Shown: piece after piece, positions 45,303 to 54,069 of the stretch
How the letters are laid out: every line of letters starts with the position of its first letter
How positions within the stretch are numbered: the stretch's first letter is position 1
Assembly: GCF_019599145.1 (NCBI RefSeq)
Contig: NZ_CP080647.1
Coordinates: forward strand, 9,796,001 to 9,860,000
Length of the DNA: 64,000 bases
Origin: Streptomyces akebiae
GTDB lineage: Bacteria > Actinomycetota > Actinomycetes > Streptomycetales > Streptomycetaceae
Direction of reading: 5' to 3'
The notes under the pieces: model-generated
Told to the model about the DNA's origin: nothing
The model's database searches: none
The model's input: only the letters and a program-made list of their open reading frames with translations
Program-made: the position numbers and the translations under genes

Positions 45303-46115
45303 TCAGGGCTTGCGCGCGACCCCGCCCAGTGCGATGACCTCGCCGTGGACGGGCGTCGCCGGGCCGGGGCGCCAGTCGTTCAGCGGGACGACCCCCGGTG
45401 GCAGCAGCTCCAACCCATCGAAGAATCCGGCCAGTTCGGCCGGGCTGCGCAGGTAGTAGGGGACCGCGCCGCTCTCGTTGTAGCGGCGGGTGGCCTCCGC
45501 GTTCGCCTCGTGTGTGTCCACGCTGTCGTTGAACGCGAACCAACTCCCCGAGGGCAGTGCGTCCATCAGGGAGCCGACGATGGCGCGCGCCTCGGCGTAG
45601 TCGGCGATGTGGCCGCTGACCTGCATCATCGTCAGCGCGACCGGTCGGGAGAGATCGAGGGTCCTCGCGGCCTCCCGCAACACGGTCGTGGGGTCGTGCA
45701 GATCGGAGTCGACGTAGTCGGTCGCCCCTTCGGGCGTGCTGGTGAGAAGCGCCCGCGCGTGGGTCAGGACCAGCGGGTCGTTGTCCACGTAGACGACCCG
45801 CGAGTCCGGGGCCGTCCGCTGCGCGATCTCGTGCGTGTTGTCCGCCGTCGGCAGTCCGGTGCCGATGTCGAGGAACTGGCGTATCCCCGCCTCACCGGCC
45901 AGGAAGGCGACCGCCCGGCCGAGGAACGCCCGCGAGTCGCGGGCCAGGTCGGTGATGCCGGGGAACACCGCGCGGAAGGCGTCGCCCGCCGCGTGGTCGA
46001 CCGGGTAGTTGTCCTTGCCGCCCAGCCAGTAGTTCCAGATCCGGGCCGAGTGCGGCACCGACGTGTCGATCATGGTCGTCGAATCCGTCTCGCGACGTAA
46101 CGAGTCCTGCGCCAC
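45303..46115 (-). CDS. SAM-dependent methyltransferase, SAV2177/DUF574 family
   Basis: A 270-residue protein of the DUF574 (Methyltransf_19) family, abundant in Streptomyces. IDTSVPHSARIWNYWLGGKDNYPVD opens the conserved domain (read in parts as SARIWNYWLGGKDNY), the SAM-binding motif is FLDIGTGLPT, and VVYVDNDPLVLTHARALL follows. The GTG at 46115 has GAGGAGG upstream at a spacing of 8; an ATG 14 codons later also precedes the domain. With the GTG start, codon 6 is TTA (46098-46100), making the gene a possible bldA target. Substrate unknown; the family often accompanies secondary-metabolite or regulatory loci. Confidence 0.88.
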   Translation of the reverse strand: MAQDSLRRETDSTTMIDTSVPHSARIWNYWLGGKDNYPVDHAAGDAFRAVFPGITDLARDSRAFLGRAVAFLAGEAGIRQFLDIGTGLPTADNTHEIAQRTAPDSRVVYVDNDPLVLTHARALLTSTPEGATDYVDSDLHDPTTVLREAARTLDLSRPVALTMMQVSGHIADYAEARAIVGSLMDALPSGSWFAFNDSVDTHEANAEATRRYNESGAVPYYLRSPAELAGFFDGLELLPPGVVPLNDWRPGPATPVHGEVIALGGVARKP

Positions 46116-46213
46116 CGAGGGGCCTCCTCATGGGGAACGGTTATATGCCTATGGCATGGGTGCTGCCAGAAGAATGGTGCCGCCCCTGGCGGGACGGCAC
46201 CACATCCCCTCGC

Positions 46214-48631
46214 TCATTGGCTCACACGCACCACCTTCAGCTTCGGCGAGGACAGGATGTCCTTCTCGCAGAAACGGGAGGTCACCCACTTCTCCGCCGA
46301 GAACAGCCGCGTCTGGTCCAGGTAGTGCGGTGAATTCGGGTTCGATGACTGCGAGTACGTCAGCAGCGTGCGGGCCACCGGGCAGCGCCCGCCGTCCCAG
46401 CCGACCGCCTGCACATGGCTGGAACCCGACGAGACCTCCGCGTAACCGCCCTCGGCCCCGCGCCAGGCCGACTCGATCTTGTTCCACACGCCCAGCGACT
46501 CGGTGCCGCCGGACACGGGGATGCGCAGGCCGTTCCGTACGACGAACTGGTGGTCGCCGAGCGGGGCGTCCAACGCGACGCCCGCCGACCGCAGTTCCGT
46601 CAACGTCTCCGCCAGAGCCGTCTCGAAGCCCGGCGCGTCGGTGTTGAGCGTGTGGGGGGTGTCGACCGGGTCCGCCGCCGAGAACGGCACCTTCCACAAC
46701 TGCGGGCGCGGCACCACGGCGTTGAGCCGCCGCCAGAACCGGTCGAAGAGCAGCGCGCCCCGACTGTCGCTGTCGACGGTCCGGTTCCAGGTCCGCAGCA
46801 CCCGGCACGCCTCGGAGACGTCCACCACCTCACCGTCGCTGGCCGTCGCCGTCCCGCCCGGCAGCGCGGCGCACGCCCGCGCCACGTCGTCGGCCGCGAG
46901 AACGGCCGCGGGCACCCGGTTGGCGAACTGCTGCCGCTGGAGGTCGCGTACGGTCAGGCCACCCCTGTCGGCCATGGCCGCCACGTCCTCGATCGCGCCG
47001 CGCGTCCGCAGCGACCGCTGGGTGCCGACATTGCCGAAGACGCGCTCGTACCCCGTCAGCGGCCGGTCCGCGTTGGCGAGCCACGCGCTGTCGTTGGAGT
47101 TCTCCGCGTACGGCGCGTCCTTGAGCGTCGGCATCCTCGCGGGCCCGAAGATGCCCGGCTGCACGGCGTCGGTGTCGCTGCCGAGCGCGCAGTCCGACCG
47201 CGAGCCGTCCAGGACGGCGACGCCCGCCGACGGATAGGTGGCCCGGCCCAGCGGCGTCGAGCAGCGGGCCGCGAGGTCGTCGGTGATCCGGGGGAGGGTC
47301 TGCGACTGGGTGAACAGGGTGTGCCCGGCGGAGTCCGCCGCGACGGTGTTCACCCAGGGCAGGCCCTGGTGCCGGGCGAGCGACGTGAGGATGTCCGCGG
47401 TGCCGCGCGCCTTGGCGAAGCCCAACGAGGTGTCGGTGAAGCGGATGTTCGCCGCGTTGGGGTCGTGCACGGCGTACGCGGTACCGGCCGTCCAGGGCAG
47501 CGGAAGGTCGGCGCCGAGCGAGGTGACGACCGGGCCGTACCGCGTCCACCACTGGGTGCGGGTGATCGGGGAGCCGTCCTTCACCGCGACGGTGACGGTC
47601 CGCTTCGTCATCCGCTCCGGCTCGCCGTCCACCAGATACGCGGTCGGGTCGGCCGGGTCCAGCGTCAGCTGATGGACGTTCATGGGGACGCCGGTGGCGA
47701 CGGTGTGGCTCCACGCCACCGTCGCGTTGAAGCCGATCTGGGTGATCGGCGAGCCCAGCAGCGCCCCGCCGGAGACGTTCAGCTCACCCGGGATCGTCTG
47801 CTGCGCCTGCCAGAAGCGGCGCCCACCGGCCCACGGGTAGTGCGGGTTGCCCAGCAGCAGCCCCCGGCCGTTGGCCGTGGTGGTGCCGCCGAAGGCGACG
47901 GCGTTCGAGCCCATGTCGGCGTTCGCGGCGTCGAACAGCTCGCTCGCGGCGCGGGCGGCGCTCTTCGCGTCCGGGGCGGCGGCCGTGTCGGGGGCGCCGG
48001 CGGCGGGCGGCCGGGCGGTGGCGATGGTGTCCACGAGCCGCCCCTCGCCGCCGAGCACGGCCAGCGCGTACGCCCGCGAGAACACGTCGAGCGTGGAGAC
48101 CGGCCGCACCCAGGCGGCGCCCTCGCACGCGGGGTCGCTGATCCGGTTCTTCCTCAGCCAGGCGTTGTAGCCGGCCGCCCACCCCCGCATCAGATCCTTG
48201 ACCGCGCGGCTCGGCCCCAGCGGCTCGGGCAGCTCCAGCAGCCGTTGCACGGTGCCGGCCTCCCGGACTCCCCGGAAGTACAGGTCGCTCGTGAGGTTCC
48301 TGGAGGCGGAGGAGAGCGAGAAGTCGGAGGCGGCGTCGGACCCGAAGTGGCGGGAGCGTTCTCCCCGCACGGTCACGAAGCCGTCGGCGAGCACGCAGAC
48401 CTGGTCGGCGGCCTGCGCCCAGCCGGTGCCGAAGCCCAGGTCGGCGTAGTCCTTGGCGACGATGTGCGGAACGCCGTACTCCGTGTAGCGGATCACGGCG
48501 GACAGACCGCCGTGGGACGTGCGCTGCCCACCGGCCCGCTCGTCGGTGGCGGCCGTGGCCGAGGGCAGTACGGCCGAGGCGGTGAGGAGGGCGACGGCCG
48601 AGACCACCAGCTGTCTCAGACGAGTGCGCAT
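46214..48631 (-). CDS. Penicillin acylase family protein (secreted amidohydrolase)
   Basis: An 805-residue Ntn-hydrolase precursor. A signal peptide is clear (MRTRLRQLVVSAVALLTASA then VLPSATAATD). The alpha chain is followed by a spacer, and the autocleavage site lies before Ser242 in MGSNAVAFGG, which becomes the N-terminal nucleophile of the beta chain; GNPHYPW follows as in aculeacin A acylase and acyl-homoserine-lactone acylases. ATG at 48631 has GGGAG 5 bases upstream; the frame continues 33 codons further without signal. It would remove acyl chains from lipopeptides, penicillins or AHLs outside the cell. Substrate unknown. It is convergent or divergent to its neighbours, so probably monocistronic. 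Confidence 0.9.
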   Translation of the reverse strand: MRTRLRQLVVSAVALLTASAVLPSATAATDERAGGQRTSHGGLSAVIRYTEYGVPHIVAKDYADLGFGTGWAQAADQVCVLADGFVTVRGERSRHFGSDAASDFSLSSASRNLTSDLYFRGVREAGTVQRLLELPEPLGPSRAVKDLMRGWAAGYNAWLRKNRISDPACEGAAWVRPVSTLDVFSRAYALAVLGGEGRLVDTIATARPPAAGAPDTAAAPDAKSAARAASELFDAANADMGSNAVAFGGTTTANGRGLLLGNPHYPWAGGRRFWQAQQTIPGELNVSGGALLGSPITQIGFNATVAWSHTVATGVPMNVHQLTLDPADPTAYLVDGEPERMTKRTVTVAVKDGSPITRTQWWTRYGPVVTSLGADLPLPWTAGTAYAVHDPNAANIRFTDTSLGFAKARGTADILTSLARHQGLPWVNTVAADSAGHTLFTQSQTLPRITDDLAARCSTPLGRATYPSAGVAVLDGSRSDCALGSDTDAVQPGIFGPARMPTLKDAPYAENSNDSAWLANADRPLTGYERVFGNVGTQRSLRTRGAIEDVAAMADRGGLTVRDLQRQQFANRVPAAVLAADDVARACAALPGGTATASDGEVVDVSEACRVLRTWNRTVDSDSRGALLFDRFWRRLNAVVPRPQLWKVPFSAADPVDTPHTLNTDAPGFETALAETLTELRSAGVALDAPLGDHQFVVRNGLRIPVSGGTESLGVWNKIESAWRGAEGGYAEVSSGSSHVQAVGWDGGRCPVARTLLTYSQSSNPNSPHYLDQTRLFSAEKWVTSRFCEKDILSSPKLKVVRVSQ

Positions 48632-48858
48632 GGCGACTCCCAACATCGTTGGCGGAAGAAAGGGTTGAGCATGTCGACACGTGTCTGCGTAGTCCATACG
48701 GGTGATGGATCTTCCCCCAAGGTGACTCACCGTTCGAAGGCCGGGTTGAGCGACTTCCCGCCATGTGTGCCGGACACGGCCGTACGGCTGCCGCGCTTGA
48801 CCTGGCTCGCGCGACGGAACGAGGATCGCGGCAGACCCTGGACGAAGGAGAGCGGGAC

Positions 48859-50358
48859 ATGACGGCTGGTCGCAGCGTGACGGTCGACGGGACGCTGCGG
48901 CGCAGCGCCCGGCGCACCCCCGCCCGCGTCGCGATCCACTACGGCGAACGGTCCTGGACCTACGCCGAACTGGACGACGCCGTCTCCCGCGCCGCCCGCG
49001 CGCTGCGCGACACCGGCCTCGAACCGGGCGACCGGGTCGCCGCCTACGGCCACAACTCGGACGCCTACCTCATCGCCTTCCTGGGCGCCGCCCGAGCGGG
49101 CCTGGTCCACGTCCCCGTCAACCAGAACCTCACCGGCGACGACCTCTCCTACATCCTCGACCAGTCCGGCAGCAGCCTCGTCCTCACCGACCCGGACCTC
49201 GCGGGCCACCTCCCCGACGGCACCCGCACCCTGGCGCTGCGCGACACGGACGACTCGCTCCTCGCCCGCCTCGCCGCCACCGAGCCGTACGAGGGTGAGG
49301 AGCCCCGTGCCGAGGACCTCGTGCAGCTGCTCTACACCTCGGGCACCACCGCGCTCCCCAAGGGCGCGATGATGACGCACCGCGCGCTGGTGCACGAGTA
49401 CCTCAGCGCCATCGCCGCCCTCGACCTCCAGGCGGGCGACCTGCCCGTGCACTCCCTGCCGCTCTACCACTCCGCGCAGATGCACGTCTTCCTGGTGCCG
49501 TACCTCGCGGTCGGCGCCACCAACACGATCCTCGACGGCCCCGACGGCGACCGGATCCTCGACCTGGTGGAGGAGGGCCGCGCCGACAGCCTCTTCGCCC
49601 CGCCCACGGTGTGGATCTCCCTCGCGAACCGCCCCGACTTCGACACCCGCGACCTCGGCGGGCTGCGCAAGGCCTACTACGGGGCGTCGATCATGCCGGT
49701 GCCCGTCCTCGAACGCCTCCGGGAGCGCCTGCCGAAGCTGGCCTTCCACAACTGCTTCGGGCAGAGCGAGATCGGCCCGCTGTCCATGGTCCTCGGCCCC
49801 TACGAGCACAAGGGCCGGATGGATTCCTGCGGGCGTCCCGTCATGTTCGTCGAGGCCAAGGTCGTCGACGAGGACGGCGAGGAGGTGCCCGACGGCTCTC
49901 CCGGCGAGATCGTCTACCAGTCGCCCCAACTCTGCGAGGGCTACTGGGAGAAGCCGGAGGAGACCGCCGAGGCCTTCCGTGACGGCTGGTTCCACTCCGG
50001 GGACCTCGCCGTGCGGGACGCCCACGGGTTCTTCACCGTCGTCGACCGGGTGAAGGACGTCATCAACTCCGGTGGCGTCCTGATCGCCTCCCGCCAGGTC
50101 GAGGACGCGCTCTACACCCACGACCGGGTCGCCGAGGTCGCGGTGATCGGCCTGCCCGACGACCACTGGATCGAGGCCGTCGCGGCGGTCGTCGTCCCCC
50201 GGGGCGAGGCGACCGAGGACGAACTGATCGCCCACGCCCGCGAGAAGCTCCCCCACTTCAAGGCACCGAAGAGGATCTTCTTCGTGGACGAACTACCGCG
50301 CAACGCCAGCGGAAAGATCCTCAAGCGCGAGCTGCGGGACCGCTTCGCGCGCCCCTGA
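48859..50358 (+). CDS. Acyl-CoA synthetase (AMP-forming)
   Basis: A 499-residue ANL-family ligase. Core motifs are LLYTSGTTALPKGAMM, FHNCFGQSEIGPLS, GWFHSGDLAVRD and the C-terminal NASGKILKREL with the catalytic lysine. GAAGGAG precedes the ATG at 48859, and upstream codons lack homology. It is clearly different from the ligases at 43491 and 50424 (closer to long-chain/FadD13-like or fatty-acyl ligases). It is convergent with the FadD19-like gene, with 65 bp between the stops, and no operator dyad like those at 42322 and 52129 precedes it. Confidence 0.9.
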   Translation: MTAGRSVTVDGTLRRSARRTPARVAIHYGERSWTYAELDDAVSRAARALRDTGLEPGDRVAAYGHNSDAYLIAFLGAARAGLVHVPVNQNLTGDDLSYILDQSGSSLVLTDPDLAGHLPDGTRTLALRDTDDSLLARLAATEPYEGEEPRAEDLVQLLYTSGTTALPKGAMMTHRALVHEYLSAIAALDLQAGDLPVHSLPLYHSAQMHVFLVPYLAVGATNTILDGPDGDRILDLVEEGRADSLFAPPTVWISLANRPDFDTRDLGGLRKAYYGASIMPVPVLERLRERLPKLAFHNCFGQSEIGPLSMVLGPYEHKGRMDSCGRPVMFVEAKVVDEDGEEVPDGSPGEIVYQSPQLCEGYWEKPEETAEAFRDGWFHSGDLAVRDAHGFFTVVDRVKDVINSGGVLIASRQVEDALYTHDRVAEVAVIGLPDDHWIEAVAAVVVPRGEATEDELIAHAREKLPHFKAPKRIFFVDELPRNASGKILKRELRDRFARP

Positions 50359-50423
50359 TCCCCGCGGCTCCCCGACGCGACCCGGGCGAACGCGCGACGC
50401 GGTGGGCAGCACCCGTGCGCTGC

Positions 50424-52043
50424 TCACGCGTCCGCCGCCACCGCCACCGAGCGCGCCCAGCGGTAGTCCGCCTTGCCGCTGGGGGAACGCTGGATGGCGT
50501 CCGTGAGGACCAGCTGGCGGGGGATCTTGTAGCCGGCGAGACGGGTGCGGCAGTGGGTCTGGATGTCCTCCAGCGACGGCCGGGCGGCCCCCTCGCGCAA
50601 CTGCACCACTGCGGCGACATGGTTGCCCCACCGGACGTCCGGCACCCCGGCGACCAGCGCGTCGTAGACGTCGGGGTGGGCCTTGAGCGCCTGCTCGACC
50701 TCCTCCGGATACACCTTCTCGCCGCCGGTGTTGATGCACTGCGAACCCCGGCCCAGGACCGTGACGACGCCCTCCTCGTCGACGGTCGCCATGTCGCCGA
50801 GCAGCACCCAGCGCTCGCCGTCCCGCTCGAAGAAGGTCTCGGCGGTCTTCCTCGGGTCGTTGTAGTAGCCGAGGGGGACATGGCCGCGCTGTGCCACCCG
50901 GCCCGGCACGCCGACCGGGACCGGCTCGTACGTCGCCGGGTCCACGACCTGCGTACGGGAGTGGACGCGGATGCGGAAACCGTCGCCGGCGCCCGCGTCC
51001 TGCGTGGCCGTGCCGTTGAATCCGGACTCCGACGAGCCGAAGTTGTTCAGCAACATCGCGTTCGGCACCAGGGCCTGGAACTGCTGCCTGACAGTCTCCG
51101 ACATGATGGCCCCGGAGGACGACACGCTGAACAGCGACGAGCAGTCGGTGCCCTTCATCGGGCCGGCCAGCGCGTCGATCAGCGGACGCAGCATCGCGTC
51201 ACCGACCAGCGACACACTGGTGACCTTCTCCTGCTCGATCGTGCGCAGGACCTCCTCGGGCACGAACTTGCGGTGGATCACGACCCGTTGCCCGAAGTTG
51301 AATCCGATGAACGCGGTGAGCGTGGACGTGCCGTGCATCAGCGGGGCCGTGGGGAAGAACGTGATCCCGTCGCCCCCGGCGGCGACTCGCTCGGCCAGCT
51401 CCTCCGGCGACTTCACCGGCTCCCCGGTCGGCGCGCCGCCCCCCAACCCCGAGAAGAACAGGTCTTCCTGACGCCACATCACCCCCTTCGGCATGCCCGT
51501 CGTGCCACCGGTGTAGATGATGAACTGGTCGTCGCCGGAGCGGGTCGGGAAGCCCCGCCCCTCGGACGCGGCGGCCTCCGCCTCGGTGAAGGCGACGGCG
51601 TCGAGGGCGGGCGTGTCGGCCGCGGGGGTCCCCACCCGCACCAGATGCCGCAGCTTCTCCGTCCGTGGCAGCGCGGCCGCCACCCGTCCCGTGAACTCCG
51701 CGTCGAAGACCAGCGCGGCCAGGTCCGCGTCCCGGTAGAGGTAGACCAACTCCTCTTCCACATAGCGGTAGTTGACGTTGACCGGCACGATCCGTGCCTT
51801 GAGGCAGCCGAGCGCGGTCTGCAGATACTCGATGCCGTTGTAGAGGTGAAGGCCGACGTGCTCGCCGGGCTCGATCCCGCGATCGAGCAGATGGTGGCCG
51901 ATCCGGTTGGCTGCCGCGTCGAGTTCCGCGTAGGTGAGCCGGTGTTCCGCGCCCGTGCCGGGGATGTCGAGGCACACGAGCGCCGCCCGGTCCGGGACCA
52001 CGTCGACGACCGACTCGAACAGGTCGGCAAGGTTGTACTCCAC
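50424..52043 (-). CDS. Acyl-CoA synthetase, FadD19-like (steroid side-chain type)
   Basis: A 539-residue ANL ligase. YNLADLFESVVDVVPDRAAL at the N-terminus and the motif IIYTGGTTGMPKGVMWRQED, later NNFGSSESGFNG and SPSGKADYRWA, resemble FadD19/FadD17, which activate steroid C-24/C-26 side-chain acids in actinobacteria. GTG at 52043 is preceded by GGAGGAG. It diverges from an EchA19-like gene across 168 bp holding the TCTGA-N7-TCAGA dyad and short AAGGGTT/AACCCTT sequences placed symmetrically on each side, so it is probably co-regulated with that operon. Frames that extend it to 53621 overlap other genes and are rejected. Confidence 0.88.
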   Translation of the reverse strand: MEYNLADLFESVVDVVPDRAALVCLDIPGTGAEHRLTYAELDAAANRIGHHLLDRGIEPGEHVGLHLYNGIEYLQTALGCLKARIVPVNVNYRYVEEELVYLYRDADLAALVFDAEFTGRVAAALPRTEKLRHLVRVGTPAADTPALDAVAFTEAEAAASEGRGFPTRSGDDQFIIYTGGTTGMPKGVMWRQEDLFFSGLGGGAPTGEPVKSPEELAERVAAGGDGITFFPTAPLMHGTSTLTAFIGFNFGQRVVIHRKFVPEEVLRTIEQEKVTSVSLVGDAMLRPLIDALAGPMKGTDCSSLFSVSSSGAIMSETVRQQFQALVPNAMLLNNFGSSESGFNGTATQDAGAGDGFRIRVHSRTQVVDPATYEPVPVGVPGRVAQRGHVPLGYYNDPRKTAETFFERDGERWVLLGDMATVDEEGVVTVLGRGSQCINTGGEKVYPEEVEQALKAHPDVYDALVAGVPDVRWGNHVAAVVQLREGAARPSLEDIQTHCRTRLAGYKIPRQLVLTDAIQRSPSGKADYRWARSVAVAADA

Positions 52044-52128
52044 CGCACTCCTCCTGACCCCGCAGCCCCTCGGTTGCCGGTCATCAGAGCAAAGGGCGGC
52101 GCAACTGTGAAGGGTTCCCGCACAGAAA

Positions 52129-52145
52129 TCTGACTGTCTGTCAGA
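52129..52145. promoter_or_regulatory. TCTGA-N7-TCAGA operator, copy 2
   Basis: TCTGAC (52129-52134) and GTCAGA (52140-52145), the dyad of 42322-42338 with the same spacing and again AAAACCCTT after it. Located between the divergent FadD19-like ligase and EchA19-like genes. Mirror-image AAGGGTT (52110) and AACCCTT (52147) suggest back-to-back promoters. Confidence 0.62.
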
Positions 52146-52211
52146 AAACCCTTGAAGTGCCGACCCCACTCCTGCAACCTGTTCTCGTTTCCCGCGGACG
52201 GAGGACAGCGG

Positions 52212-53012
52212 ATGGTCGGCACCGAACACCTCACCGTGCGACGCGAAGGCGCCACACTGGTACTCACGCTCAACAGGCCCGAGGCCAAGAACGCGCTCTC
52301 GCTGGCGATGCTGGTCGGCCTGTACGACGGCTGGGTCCAGGCCGACGAGGACGAGGAGGTCCGCTCGATCGTCCTCACGGGAGCCGGCGGTGCCTTCTGC
52401 GCCGGGATGGACCTGAAGGCCCTCGCGGGCAAGGGGATGGAGGGGCAGGAGTACCGGGACCGGCTCAAGGCCGACCCCGATCTGCACTGGAAGGCGATGC
52501 TGCGCCACCACCGGCCGCGCAAACCGGTCATCGCGGCGGTCGAGGGGCACTGTGTCGCGGGCGGTACGGAGATCCTCCAGGGCACGGACATCCGCGTCGC
52601 GGGCGAGTCGGCGACGTTCGGCCTCTTCGAGGTCAGGCGGGGGCTCTTCCCGATCGGCGGCTCCACGGTCCGCCTCCAGCGGCAGATCCCCCGGACGCAC
52701 GCGTTGGAGATGCTGCTCACCGGGCGGCCCTACAGCGCACGGGAGGCCGCCGGGATCGGTCTCGTCGGGCATGTCGTGGCCGACGGCACCGCCCTGGCCA
52801 AAGCCCTGGAGATCGCCGAACAGATCAACGCGTGCGGGCCGCTGGCGGTGGAGGCGGTGAAGGCGTCCGTGTACGAGACGGCCGAGATGACCGAAGAGGA
52901 GGGACTGGCCGCCGAGTTGAAGCGGGGGTGGCCGGTCTTCGACACGGCCGATGCGAAGGAAGGGGCTCGTGCCTTCGCCGAGAAGCGGCCCCCCGTCTAC
53001 AAGCGCGCGTAG
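52212..53012 (+). CDS. Enoyl-CoA hydratase/isomerase, EchA19-like
   Basis: A 266-residue crotonase. The oxyanion-hole motifs are AFCAGMDLKAL and VEGHCVAGGTEI, and the acidic active-site region is FGLFEVRRGLFP. It would hydrate an enoyl-CoA in beta-oxidation of a side chain. GGAGG lies 7 bases before the ATG at 52212. First gene of a plus-strand operon with a DUF35 protein and two Ltp-type proteins; the same order of FadD19/EchA19 and DUF35-Ltp-Ltp genes is known from the mycobacterial cholesterol regulon. The broader steroid identity is inferred from this neighbourhood. Confidence 0.9.
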   Translation: MVGTEHLTVRREGATLVLTLNRPEAKNALSLAMLVGLYDGWVQADEDEEVRSIVLTGAGGAFCAGMDLKALAGKGMEGQEYRDRLKADPDLHWKAMLRHHRPRKPVIAAVEGHCVAGGTEILQGTDIRVAGESATFGLFEVRRGLFPIGGSTVRLQRQIPRTHALEMLLTGRPYSAREAAGIGLVGHVVADGTALAKALEIAEQINACGPLAVEAVKASVYETAEMTEEEGLAAELKRGWPVFDTADAKEGARAFAEKRPPVYKRA

Positions 53013-53050
53013 GACCCCGTGGGGCGGCCGTGCTTCGGCTGCGGGTCGGC

Positions 53051-53092
53051 CTGTGGCTGGTCGCGCAGTTCCCCGCGCCCCTGAAGGGGCGC
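53051..53092. repeat. Dispersed Streptomyces intergenic repeat with hairpin
   Basis: CTGGTCGCGCAGTTCCCCGC (from 53057) followed by GCGCCCCT-GA-AGGGGCGC (53075-53092). I know this sequence as a recurrent intergenic element in many Streptomyces genomes. It lies in the 115-bp gap between the hydratase and the DUF35 gene. Confidence 0.65.
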
Positions 53093-53127
53093 TCCTGTCG
53101 CCCCCCTCTCGAAGGAGGCAAGCCCCG

Positions 53128-54069
53128 ATGTCCGCGATTCTCAAAGCCCCCCTCACCGTCGAGTTCCCGTTCACCCGGTCCCTCGGGCCCGTCCAGAGCG
53201 CCTTTCTCACCGGGCTCAGGGAGCGGGTCGTGCTCGGTGTGCGTACCGGTGACGGCAGGGTCCTGGTGCCGCCCGTGGAGTACGACCCCGTCACCGCCGA
53301 GGAGATCCGCGATCTCGTCGAGGTCGCGCCCACCGGCACCGTCACCACCTGGGCCTGGAACCACGAGCCGCGCCGCGGCCAGCCCCTCGACCGTCCCTTC
53401 GCCTGGGTGCTGGTGCGGCTCGACGGCGCCGACACGGCCCTTCTGCACGCCCTCGACGCGCCCGGCCCCGACGCCGTACGCACCGGCATGCGGGTCCGCG
53501 TGCGGTGGGCCGAGGAGCGGTCCGGCGCCATCACGGACATCGCCTGCTTCGAACCGTACGACGGCGAGCCGGCGGAACCGGCGGGCCACGGCGGCGCTTT
53601 CGACGACGCCGTCACCGGCATCGTCGCCGCCGCCCGCCTCGACTACACCTACTCGCCCGGCCGCGCCCAGACCGGCTACATCGAGGCCCTCGGCGACCGG
53701 CGCATCGTCGGCGAACGCTGTCCGATCTGCCGCAAGGTGTACGTCCCGCCCCGGGGCGCCTGCCCGACCTGCGGGGTGGCCACCGAGGAGCGGGTCGAGG
53801 TCGGTCCGGCCGGCACGGTCACCACCTTCTGCATCGTCAACATCAAAGCGAAGAACCTCGACATCGAAGTCCCCTACGTCTACGCCCACATCGCCCTCGA
53901 CGGCGCCGGACTCGCCCTGCACGGCCGGATCGCCGGCATCCCCTACGACCGGGTGCGCATGGGGCTGCGCGTGGAGCCGGTGTGGACGGAAGGCGCCCGC
54001 TACCCCGACCACTACCGGCCCACCGGCGAACCCGACGCGGACTACGACACGTACAAGGAGCTGCTGTGA
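53128..54069 (+). CDS. Double OB-fold protein with zinc ribbon (DUF35)
   Basis: A 313-residue DUF35-type protein. The C-terminal half has a rubredoxin-like zinc ribbon, CPICRK...CPTCG (C-x2-C-x10-C-x2-C), followed by an OB-fold (about 225-300). The N-terminal half (1-170) reads like a second OB-fold without the ribbon. DUF35 proteins pair with Ltp-type thiolase-fold proteins to form retro-aldolases, as in ChsH2-Ltp2, or to bind CoA. GAAGGAGG precedes the ATG. It corresponds in order and size to mycobacterial Rv3521, next to the ltp4/ltp3 genes. Confidence 0.87.
   Translation: MSAILKAPLTVEFPFTRSLGPVQSAFLTGLRERVVLGVRTGDGRVLVPPVEYDPVTAEEIRDLVEVAPTGTVTTWAWNHEPRRGQPLDRPFAWVLVRLDGADTALLHALDAPGPDAVRTGMRVRVRWAEERSGAITDIACFEPYDGEPAEPAGHGGAFDDAVTGIVAAARLDYTYSPGRAQTGYIEALGDRRIVGERCPICRKVYVPPRGACPTCGVATEERVEVGPAGTVTTFCIVNIKAKNLDIEVPYVYAHIALDGAGLALHGRIAGIPYDRVRMGLRVEPVWTEGARYPDHYRPTGEPDADYDTYKELL

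Noticed and set aside
50424..53621. Very long minus-strand frame extending the FadD19-like ligase past 52043
   Set aside because: Beyond 52043 it is antisense to the hydratase and DUF35 genes; the ligase domain starts at the GTG with a ribosome binding site.
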